A stretch of DNA of 14,299 nt, from assembly GCA_045118335.1 (NCBI GenBank), contig JBGUXY010000025.1, positions 1 to 14,299 on the forward strand. Direction: 5' to 3'. Made by a program: the position numbers and the translations under genes. This DNA is from W1P20-047 sp045118335. GTDB lineage: Bacteria > Actinomycetota > Coriobacteriia > Coriobacteriales > Eggerthellaceae. The number at the start of each line of letters is the position of its first letter. The first letter of the stretch is position 1. A model generated the notes under the pieces. The model did not search any database and was not told the DNA's origin. It worked only from the letters and a program-made list of their open reading frames with translations. Shown in pieces: positions 1-7,400 of the stretch.

Positions 1-384
1 GTATACGTTGCCGCTCTCGTCGATGTCCACCCACTGACCCGAGGTGGCTATAACGCGTTTGACCAGAATCTTGTTGTTGTAGTAGAAAGCGATGACGTCG
101 CCGGTGTCCACGTTGCTGGTGCGCACGGCCACCACAACGTCTTGGTCCTGCAAGGTGCCGTTCATGGACGAGCCGGTAATCTGCAGGATGGGGAATATCA
201 TCGTGACCAGAATAATGGATGCAGCTACGACCACGATCAGGCCGTAGAGGATGTTGCGCAGGACGCTGAAGAAGATCCTGCGTTCGTTGGCGCGAAGATA
301 CGCGGTCTGAAGCTCTTTCGAGCTGGGTACGTCGGATGTAGCTTCCGGCGCCGCTTGAGCTATGTGTTTCCCCTTATCGGTCAT
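1..384 (-). CDS. lepB: Type I signal peptidase, N-terminal part (cut by window edge)
   Basis: Membrane serine protease that removes signal peptides from exported proteins on the outer face of the membrane. The 128 visible codons begin at the ATG complementary to 382-384. They encode a cytoplasmic tail rich in charged residues (about 1-42), one membrane segment (about 43-67), the catalytic serine motif GSSMNGTL with Ser73, and the catalytic lysine motif ILVKRVIA with Lys109. The 36-residue spacing between them suits signal peptidase I. The usual SMxPTL box here reads SMNGTL, with glycine in place of proline. An in-frame GTG lies 9 codons upstream (411) and a stop follows further upstream, so ATG is preferred, although no strong Shine-Dalgarno sequence is visible. 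The C-terminal half lies beyond the left edge. It is divergent from addB. The family assignment is firm; which paralogue it is (housekeeping or dedicated) cannot be told. Confidence 0.9.
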   Translation of the reverse strand, partial: MTDKGKHIAQAAPEATSDVPSSKELQTAYLRANERRIFFSVLRNILYGLIVVVAASIILVTMIFPILQITGSSMNGTLQDQDVVVAVRTSNVDTGDVIAFYYNNKILVKRVIATSGQWVDIDESGNVY

Positions 385-686
385 ATCGCTGCCGAAATCT
401 CGCCGAAGCACGTTGGGCGACGCTACGCTTGCATAACCGCAATGTATGGATTACACGTTCGCTGCATGCCGCCCATGGCGAAATGTATGAAACGCACTAG
501 ATGGCGAACGATTCCGTCTCTCTTTCCCGCTTCCCTTTTGTTGCCTACAACCGAGGGCTTGGCTTCCCGGCGATGGGTAAACTACTCCCCCGATTGTTTC
601 CCATGCAGTTTAAACCGTAAAACAGCTGTTTCCCCACTTTTTTTCGTAACTGTTGGGTTTTGGGGGTTAATTGTTTATCCGCCTGT

Positions 687-692
687 ATTATA
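687..692 (-). promoter_or_regulatory. Candidate minus-strand -10 box (TATAAT), possibly for lepB
   Basis: The complement reads TATATAATAC, containing a consensus -10 hexamer in an AT-rich patch. No good -35 is seen at 16-18 bp, and lepB starts about 300 bp downstream, so the leader would be long. This may be chance in AT-rich DNA. Confidence 0.2.
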
Positions 693-739
693 TACGCTTA
701 GTTCTATGGTTCTGACCTGCAGTTTTGTGATAGCTTAGT

Positions 740-891
740 CTATCGTTTACACATTGCAACCTGTCGTTTGTCCAAGGGTTAGCTGCCTTTATTGCAAACT
801 TAGATGGCAATAGCTTTGGGGCCGCGGCTTGTTTTGCCCGCAAACGCACATGTTGCGCAAGCTTGGATCTAGGCTGCCTATCATTTACGCA
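740..891. repeat. Three imperfect 14-bp direct repeats (possible operator sites)
   Basis: CTATCGTTTACACA (740-753), CTGTCGTTTGTCCA (761-774) and CTATCATTTACGCA (878-891) share the pattern CTRTCRTTTRYNCA. The first two start 21 bp apart, about two helical turns. The first overlaps the inverted repeat GATAG-N6-CTATC (729-744). This suits a regulator binding on one DNA face, but no regulator is known to me for this motif. Confidence 0.35.
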
Positions 892-1278
892 CAACGACTG
901 GGGTGTCAACCCGACACGCACCCACAATATGTGGACATAACAGCTTGTCGTGCATAGGAAAAGCGTTTGCAAAGCGTTGTTAGCAGGTTGTTTTGAGGCT
1001 GAACGCGCTTTTCAGGAGGCGTTGCGCAAGCCGCCAATTGGGGAGCCCGACCGACTTCAGCCACTTTTTTATCGTGATTACCTAAAGAGTCGAACGTCGT
1101 TTCAGCCGCACCAATACGCCAACCGATGTTGCATCACGCCTCTGACCTGGGGTTTCTATTTGTGGATATTTTGTGTAGCAAGCTGGCAGAAGCGCTTGAG
1201 CACCCGTTTTCGTCGTGGTTTTCCAGCTTTCGTGCCTTCTTGTCGCATTTATGGGACAGGTCGAGCAAAAGGGGGACG

Positions 1279-1297
1279 GGGTGGCAGCTGTTCACCC
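1279..1297 (+). promoter_or_regulatory. Small inverted repeat just upstream of the addB promoter
   Basis: GGGTG (1279-1283) and CACCC (1293-1297) pair around a centre that holds CAGCTG. It sits immediately upstream of the -10 box for addB, where an operator or activator site could be. The stem is only 5 bp, so chance is a real alternative. Confidence 0.2.
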
Positions 1298-1307
1298 GCC
1301 AAGCAGG

Positions 1308-1313
1308 TACAAT
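1308..1313 (+). promoter_or_regulatory. Likely -10 box for addB, spaced for a leaderless mRNA
   Basis: TACAAT matches the sigma-70 type -10 consensus at five of six positions. Its last base is followed by six bases and then the addB ATG at 1320, so a transcription start at the usual 7 nt downstream would fall exactly on the A of ATG. There is no good Shine-Dalgarno sequence (only AGG 12 nt away) and no obvious -35. Leaderless mRNAs are common in actinobacteria. Confidence 0.5.
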
Positions 1314-1319
1314 GGCAGC

Positions 1320-4300
1320 ATGAGCTTGAACGTGGTTGCATATCCGAACTGGCTGGCGTGCCGCAATGCCGCGATGGGCATGGCCCGGGCCGCCGCGGCG
1401 CGGGGCAAGCGCCCCGTCTTGCTTGTCGCGTCTTACGCGCAGCAGCTGGAAGCGCAAAAGTGGCTTGCGCGGCATGGGTGCGGGTTCGCCGTTGCCGTTA
1501 CCACGCTGCATAGCTGGGTATGCGATCTATGGGAGCTTTTCGGCGACGGATCTGCCGTGGTTGGCGGCGAAGCACGCAAAGTCGCCCTGTGGAAGCTGCT
1601 GTGCGAAAGCAATCAGTTGCCATGTTCTGCTGGGGTTTTGAACCTGTTGGACGATTGCGCCCTACAGGCGGCAGCCTATTTGCGCAACCGCCAAGAAGAC
1701 GCGCCCTCTAGGCGACATCGGGCGGAATCGCCCGAGGAGCCTTGGGGCAAGGGGGAAGAAAGCGGCAGTGACGCAGTCCGCAGCCAAGCGGATGCAGGGG
1801 CCGAAAAAGAACGCTGGGGCACATGCGGCAACGCAACATGTGCTCTTTCGGATCCAGAGCGAGCAGCGGTGGAGCTTTTGGGGCGGTATCTGGACCAGCT
1901 GCACGAGCGTGGGTGCGTGGAGCATTCCGAAGCGCTGGCGTTGTTGGCCCACGAGCCAGCTCGCAAAGAGTATGCACCCCTGTTGCTAGGCGTTCGAGAA
2001 GATCAGCTTTCGTTTGCCCAACGGGCGTTTTTGGAAGCATGGGGTGCGACGACGATACAAAACGAGTGCAGCTTGCCTTCGCCGGTCGAGCGCAGCGAAG
2101 AGCTGCTGGCGGCGCAAGGCCTGCTGTTTCGGCGGTCGAGTGGTAATGCGCCCGTGCAGCCGGGCGGAGCTGTGCGCTTGGCCCTGGCTGCCGGGCCCAG
2201 CGCTTCGAGCCGCATTACGTGCTCGTCGATGGTCAAGGCGCTTGAGCAGGGGTTTTGCAACGTGGCTGTAACGTCGCCCAACCCGGGTGCGCTGTTCGAG
2301 TTCGCCTTGCCCTTGCTTTCGCAGCGCGGGGTTGCCTGTTCCCTTTCCACCCGGCGAAAGCTCTGCGATACCGACATGGGGCGGGCGCTTTGCGACTTGG
2401 GGCAGCTGATTGCGGCCGACGACCTTGACGACCCGCTGCAGGCGACCCCCTATACGGCCGCCGATTTTGCCTACAACCCCTTTTCGTCGATGGAGCTGAC
2501 AAGCGCCTTCAAGGCCGACAAGGTTCACCGAAACGACAGGCTCACGGGCCAGGGCACCATACTTAGCGACCTGGCCGGCAACGCGCACGATTCCCTGCAG
2601 GGGCTTATCGGGCTGCTAGAAGTGCGCGAGTACGACGATGCGCTTGATGTTCTTGAAGCCTACCTGAACAAACGCTTCGTCCAGCAGCCCGCCTACCATG
2701 CCGAACAAAGGCGGGTGCTCGATTGCGTGCGTCGCTTTTGCGCCGAAGGGCCCGATGTGCCCTTTGATGCCCTTATGCAAATGGCGGCGGATACGCCCAT
2801 TTCTGTGAACGTGCGCACCGAAGGCACGGCAGGCCCGGAAGATGTTGTTGGCGGGGTTTCGATAGACGATGGGCCTTCTCTTGCAGAAGCCCCGGCAAGC
2901 GGGGCGTTTTCTGCGCCATGCTGTCAACCCGCAAACAGCAGGAGCATCGAGGAAACGGCATCGCTTTCGAGCCGCGCGGCTACCGTGCCGTGCGTGCGGT
3001 TCGTTGGTTTGGGGGAAGCGGCCCGACTGGAGCCTGGCAGCGTGGATTGCGTGATCATCGCGGGTTTGAATGCCGATAAATACCCCGTCCGCGATTCGGA
3101 AAACGCGCTTACAACGCTGTTGGGCAAGCTTGGGGTTGCCACGAAGGCCGACCCACTTGCCCAGTCGCGCGATACGTTCTACCGCGCTTTCGAGGCGGCA
3201 CAGCATCAGGTGGTGTTACAGCGCTGTTTGAACGACGAAAACGGAGACCCATCCCAAGCTGCCACCGTGTTGGAAGAGCTGCTTGACTGCTATCGCCCCG
3301 AACTGCAAACCGATAAGGGCATGAACCGCGCCCTGGGCATTCCGGAAAACCTGATGCCTTATGCCTTTCAACTGGGCGAACAAGACGTCCTTGGCAATGC
3401 GGGCGCAACGAGCCGCAACCTGCAGGCATACCCGCAACCGCTGGTGGGAACCATAGAACCCAAGGCCCGCCAGCTTATCGTTTTGCCGTTTCGTTACGCC
3501 GAAGGCGTGTTCGACGGCCTTGATGTTTCCCCTTCCCAGATAGAAAGCTACCTAGACTGCCCCTACGACTGGTTTGCCCAGCGGCGTTTGCGGCTCGAAG
3601 GCCTAGACGAAGGGTTTTCGCCAATGGAGCGCGGCACGTTCATGCACGACGTCTTACGCAGGTTCTACCTGCGTTTTCAGGCCGAAGTGCAGCCGAAGGT
3701 AACAACGGACACGCTGGAGCCGGCAAAGCGCATCATGACCGAGGCTTTCGAGGCCGTAAGCTCCGAACAGCCCAACGGGCGCTTTGGAAGCCGATACGTT
3801 GCGCGCTCTGCATGGGAGCGCAAAGAACAGCAAAACCTTCTTCCCAAGCTGCTGGATTACCTGGAAACGGAAGCGAGCCTGTTGCCAACATTTGCTCCAC
3901 GAGCCTTCGAATGGCAGTTCGCCACGCAGCGGCCGATGCCCTATGCAGGCTGCAACCTGCGCGGATGCGTAGATCGCATCGATGTGGACGACCAAGGCCG
4001 AGCGGTGGTTATCGATTACAAGTCGTCGCTTGGCAACGAATATCGCCTCTACGACGAAAACGACGAGCAACCGGCTGAATTCAAGCTGCCTAAGCGCCTG
4101 CAAACGCTTATGTACGCACGCATCGTGCGCGAGTACTTCGGCTATAAGATGGTGGGTGCGCTGTACGTGAACCCGCTGAGGCGCCAGGTGCTTGGCGCTT
4201 ACGACGCCACGGCAATAGGCTCCGATAGCATCCCCTTCGCCGGGGCGAAGGACAGCAAGAGCTGCCAGGTGCCTTACGAGCATGCAAGCACCTTCGACGA

Positions 4301-4445
4301 GCTGCTCGACGAATGCGAATGCGCCATTGCGCAGCGGCTTACGCACCTGCAGGCAGGCGAGGTCGAACCCAACCCCGCGCACGATCGGGCATGCGAGTAC
4401 TGCCCTGTAAACGTATGCCCGGCTAGACGCGTAGCCCGGAGGTGA
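1320..4445 (+). CDS. addB: AddB-like subunit of the AddAB helicase-nuclease
   Basis: Nuclease/Chi-recognition-type partner of AddA in double-strand-break repair; cytoplasmic, 1041 aa (Bacillus AddB is about 1170). The C-terminal part is diagnostic. A Cas4/AddB-type PD-(D/E)XK nuclease shows His776 in RGTFMHDV, Asp885 in GCVDRID, and Asp899 and Lys901 in VIDYKSS. Four cysteines (Cys747, then Cys1025, Cys1028, Cys1033) match the Fe-S cluster layout known for AddB. A helicase-like core remnant is seen at about 576-628 (VIIAGLNADKYP; QSRDTFYRAFEAA). The N-terminus has no GxGKT Walker A, so ATPase activity is unlikely. Two low-complexity insertions (about residues 128-178 and 508-558) coincide with strong DNA hairpins. 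The ATG at 1320 is chosen because the protein starts there with SLNVVAYP and a -10 box lies exactly upstream; a longer frame to 1215 looks non-coding. The stop overlaps the addA ribosome-binding site. Confidence 0.82.
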   Translation: MSLNVVAYPNWLACRNAAMGMARAAAARGKRPVLLVASYAQQLEAQKWLARHGCGFAVAVTTLHSWVCDLWELFGDGSAVVGGEARKVALWKLLCESNQLPCSAGVLNLLDDCALQAAAYLRNRQEDAPSRRHRAESPEEPWGKGEESGSDAVRSQADAGAEKERWGTCGNATCALSDPERAAVELLGRYLDQLHERGCVEHSEALALLAHEPARKEYAPLLLGVREDQLSFAQRAFLEAWGATTIQNECSLPSPVERSEELLAAQGLLFRRSSGNAPVQPGGAVRLALAAGPSASSRITCSSMVKALEQGFCNVAVTSPNPGALFEFALPLLSQRGVACSLSTRRKLCDTDMGRALCDLGQLIAADDLDDPLQATPYTAADFAYNPFSSMELTSAFKADKVHRNDRLTGQGTILSDLAGNAHDSLQGLIGLLEVREYDDALDVLEAYLNKRFVQQPAYHAEQRRVLDCVRRFCAEGPDVPFDALMQMAADTPISVNVRTEGTAGPEDVVGGVSIDDGPSLAEAPASGAFSAPCCQPANSRSIEETASLSSRAATVPCVRFVGLGEAARLEPGSVDCVIIAGLNADKYPVRDSENALTTLLGKLGVATKADPLAQSRDTFYRAFEAAQHQVVLQRCLNDENGDPSQAATVLEELLDCYRPELQTDKGMNRALGIPENLMPYAFQLGEQDVLGNAGATSRNLQAYPQPLVGTIEPKARQLIVLPFRYAEGVFDGLDVSPSQIESYLDCPYDWFAQRRLRLEGLDEGFSPMERGTFMHDVLRRFYLRFQAEVQPKVTTDTLEPAKRIMTEAFEAVSSEQPNGRFGSRYVARSAWERKEQQNLLPKLLDYLETEASLLPTFAPRAFEWQFATQRPMPYAGCNLRGCVDRIDVDDQGRAVVIDYKSSLGNEYRLYDENDEQPAEFKLPKRLQTLMYARIVREYFGYKMVGALYVNPLRRQVLGAYDATAIGSDSIPFAGAKDSKSCQVPYEHASTFDELLDECECAIAQRLTHLQAGEVEPNPAHDRACEYCPVNVCPARRVARR
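1718..1851 (+). repeat. Cluster of three hairpins inside a non-conserved addB insertion
   Basis: TCGGGCG/CGCCCGA (1718-1724, 1729-1735; loop GAAT); TCCGC/GCGGA (1777-1781, 1788-1792); and GCACATG/CATGTGC (1819-1825, 1837-1843), the last enclosed by outer arms CCGAAA (1801-1806) and TTTCGG (1846-1851). The encoded stretch, about residues 133-178, is polar, low complexity and unlike the flanking helices. This suggests inserted palindromic DNA that has been kept in frame. Confidence 0.45.
2883..2914 (+). repeat. 12-bp imperfect hairpin inside a second addB insertion
   Basis: The left arm GCAGAAGCCCCG (2883-2894) pairs with CGGGGC (2900-2905) and TTCTGC (2909-2914), with loop GCAAG and a 3-nt bulge. 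It codes for about residues 522-532 in a Ser/Ala/Pro-rich segment that interrupts the helicase-like core. It resembles a terminator hairpin but lies within the reading frame. Confidence 0.45.
4438..4445 (+). promoter_or_regulatory. Strong Shine-Dalgarno sequence for addA, overlapping the addB stop
   Basis: GGAGGTGA is a full complement to the 16S rRNA 3' end and sits 5 nt (counted from GGAGG) before the ATG at 4448. Its last three bases are the TGA stop of addB, which ties the two genes translationally. It also settles the addA start: the GTG at 4442 is inside the site itself. Confidence 0.85.
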
Positions 4446-4447
4446 CC

Positions 4448-7400
4448 ATGGACCTGAGCAGCTTCACCCCCGATCAGCGCAAGGCCGTACAGCACCTCGA
4501 CGGCCCGCTGCTGGTATGCGCGGGGGCAGGAACCGGCAAGACCTTCACGTTAACGCAGCGTATCGCCTGGGCGTTGGTTGGCAACTCCGAAGAAGGGGTG
4601 CCGCCGTATCTGGAAAGCATCGACCAGGCGCTGGTGATCACCTATACCAACAAGGCGGCAGCCGAGCTGAAGAGCCGGTTTCGCACCACGCTGAGGTCGG
4701 TGGGGCGCTTCGAAGACGCGCTGAAGGTTGACGGCGCGTGGGTTTCCACCATCCACGGGATGTGCAGCCGCATCCTGCGCGAACACGCGCTTGAGCTGGG
4801 GGTGGACCCCGAATTCAAGCTGGCGCTGGGCGCGGACACCGAAGAGGCGCGGCTGCAGGCTATAGACGCATCCATCCAAGACGCGCGCGACGACAAGAAG
4901 TTCCAGCCGCTGTTCGATGAATACGAAACATACGGCGTGAAGAGCATGCTTACGCAAATGTTGGATAGCGCCTCGTGCCAAACGCAAGGGCTCGACGCCT
5001 TCTGCCTGGGGTCGGGCCCCACGAGCATTGGCGCGCTGCTTAGGCTAGCCATAGAGCTGGCCGAAGACATCGCGGCTTCCGGCAAGGGGAAGACGGCCGA
5101 ACGCGCAGCAACGGCTGCCCAGCGCTTGGGCGAATTCCAGCTAGCAGGCGCTAACCCAGACGAGCTGCAAGATTTGGTGAAGGGCCTGGGAGTGGGCTAT
5201 ATGCGAGGCGAAGGCGCAGCCGAGCTGAAGCAGGCGCTTGCAGCGCTGCAAGACACCAGCAACCTTAACTCCACCTGGGACCTGCTGCAGCTGCTCATAG
5301 AGCTTGCGCGCAAGGTGGAGGCAAACTACCAGGCCATTTTGGCAGGGCAGTCGAAAGTGGATACAAGCGACCTTATCCGCACAACGCTTGCTGCCTTCGA
5401 CGAGCATCCCGAAATCGCGCAGCAGTACACAAACCGGTTCAAGCTCATCATGGTGGACGAGTTCCAAGACACGAGCCAGCTGCAGATCGACATGATAGAG
5501 CGCATCGCCGGGCCGGGGCGGCCGCATCTGTGCACGGTGGGCGACTCGCAGCAGAGCATCTACCGATTTCAGGGCGCCGACGTGGGCGTATACCTTCGCC
5601 ACAAAAGCGACATGCGCAAAGCGGGAGCCCTTACGGTGGAACTGCAAGACAACTTCCGCAGCAATGCCGAAATCTTGGCGTTCGTGCGCACCGTATGCGG
5701 CAAGCCGGGCTTTTTCGTGGAAGATTTCCTAGACCTTCGCGCAGGCAGCACGGGGCGAGGCTATTGCGGTAGCGCCCCGCGCGTGGAACTTGCCGTGACG
5801 CTATACGAACGCGGGTGCAGCGAGGCGGCGGCTGCGCAAGAGGCAAAGCTTATTGCCCAACGGTTCCGCAAGCTTATAGACGAAGGGCACAAGCCGGGCG
5901 ACATGGTAATACTCATGGGCGCCACCACCAAGATGGAAACGTATGCGAACGCTCTGCGCGACCTTGGCATCCCGTGCATGGCTGCTGGCGGGTCGAAGTA
6001 TTACGCTTCCCCCCATGTGCAGCGGTGCTTGAGCCTGCTGCGCGTGCTGGCGAACCCTTACGATTCCGAAAGCATGATGGATGTGCTAAGCAGCGACGTG
6101 CTGCCTGTTTCCTCGAGCGACCTGCTGGGGCTGTCCACGTATCGAAACGAAGATACCGGCCTTCTTACCAGGCAAAACTTTGCCCAAGCCATGCTGTACG
6201 CCGAGCGCGAGCCGCAGGAAGCGTCGCCTTTGCTGCGCCATGCCATCGCGGTTTTGCGCCGGGCGTGGAACAAGCTGGGCACCGTGCGCCCGGCCCAGCT
6301 GCTTTTGGAGACGCTGGTAGATTCGGGCTGGCTTGACCGGCTTGCCACGCAAGACGAGCAAGGGCAGGCGACGTTGGCCGACCTGATGAAGATGGTGCGC
6401 CTGGTCGAAAACGCCCAGCAAGAGGCAGGGTTCGACATGACCCGCGTGGCAGTGGCGCTGCAGGCGGCATCGGAAAGCGAAAGCGAAAAGCCCGGCGTGC
6501 TTTCCGTGGAAGGGCTGCAGGCCGTGCGGCTTATGACCGTGCACGGATCGAAGGGGCTGGAGTTCCCCATTGTAGCTGTGACCAGCTGCTTTACCTCGCG
6601 CGCAGATTCGGGGGCCCTGCGCACCGAAGCCGAGGGCAACACGGTGTATGCTTCTTTGATGCCGAAGGGCGCCAAGCTGAAGATGAACCCCGAATTCGGC
6701 GAGGCGATAGACTTTACGCAGGCAACGAGTCTTGCCGACCTGCGCGCGATGATAGAAGAAGAGGACGCGCGAAGAGCGCAAGCCGAGCGCCGCAGGCTGT
6801 TCTACGTTGCCGTAACACGCGCCACCGATGCGCTAATCGTGGCCATGAACAAATCGCGCACCAACAGCATGGAATACAAGGAAGTCGAAGCCGACCTGCT
6901 CCATGCGCTGTTCCCAGGCCAGGATAGCTTCCCCGAAACAAGCGGCACGTTCGACTATGGCGGAAGCCAGCTGGGGACGCTCACCCGCATCGAGGTGCGC
7001 AAAGACGACGAGCCGAAGCAACCCGCCATCGATGACGACATGCAGGCAAAAGCCCTATCGCAAGATGGAGAATCCACCACTGCGCCAACGCAGGATCGTG
7101 GCGCGGTGGTGAAGCCCCGAGCGGGTGGCACGGGGACAGTCCCCCTGTCACACCTGTCACACACGGGGACGGGGCCCCTGTCAAAAGATGGGGAAACGGT
7201 TCTCGTGCCAGCGCTGGAAGACCCTTGTAGGCCCGAGCTTCGGCCCGTACCCAGGCGCACCGGGTTCTTCTCGTATTCTGCGATCGCGCCGCACGATGCA
7301 CCGGCCCAAGCCCGGCCTCACGTTGCATCTGGCCCGAATGGCGAAGATTCGATTGACGACGATAATGCAGCCGCCCGCGTCGCGATGGATGCAGACAGGG

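Larger units (their letters stand above)
385..1319. other. Long intergenic region between lepB and addB, no convincing gene
   Basis: About 935 bp separate the divergent lepB and addB starts. Parts (roughly 600-800) are clearly more AT-rich than the flanking genes. Open frames exist on both strands, but they have no ribosome-binding sites, no family resemblance that I recognise, and composition unlike the neighbours. Visible structure includes a 12-bp palindrome AAACAGCTGTTT (620-631) followed by seven T (638-644), a perfect minus-strand TATAAT (687-692), a perfect minus-strand TTGACA (904-909), GATAG-N6-CTATC (729-744), and three copies of a 14-bp imperfect repeat (740-891). It probably holds promoters and regulatory sites; a decayed gene is possible. 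Confidence 0.5.

Noticed and set aside
620..644. AAACAGCTGTTT followed by T7 as a terminator
   Set aside because: With a minimum loop only four weak A/T-rich pairs remain, and no gene ends just before it.
142..738. Plus-strand 198-codon frame
   Set aside because: The first half is antisense to lepB. The second half has a hydrophobic end but no ribosome-binding site or family resemblance; a short membrane protein from 476 cannot be fully excluded.
881..909. Minus-strand TTGACA as part of a full promoter
   Set aside because: At 16-18 bp spacing the best -10 candidates (TAAATG, AATGAT) are poor, and lepB is about 500 bp away.
1215..1319. Upstream extension of addB to ATG 1215
   Set aside because: The extra 35 residues look non-coding and would read through the -10 box and hairpin; ATG 1320 starts the conserved protein.
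950..1513. Plus-strand 187-codon frame
   Set aside because: It overlaps the start of addB in another frame, and its protein shows no domain-like pattern.
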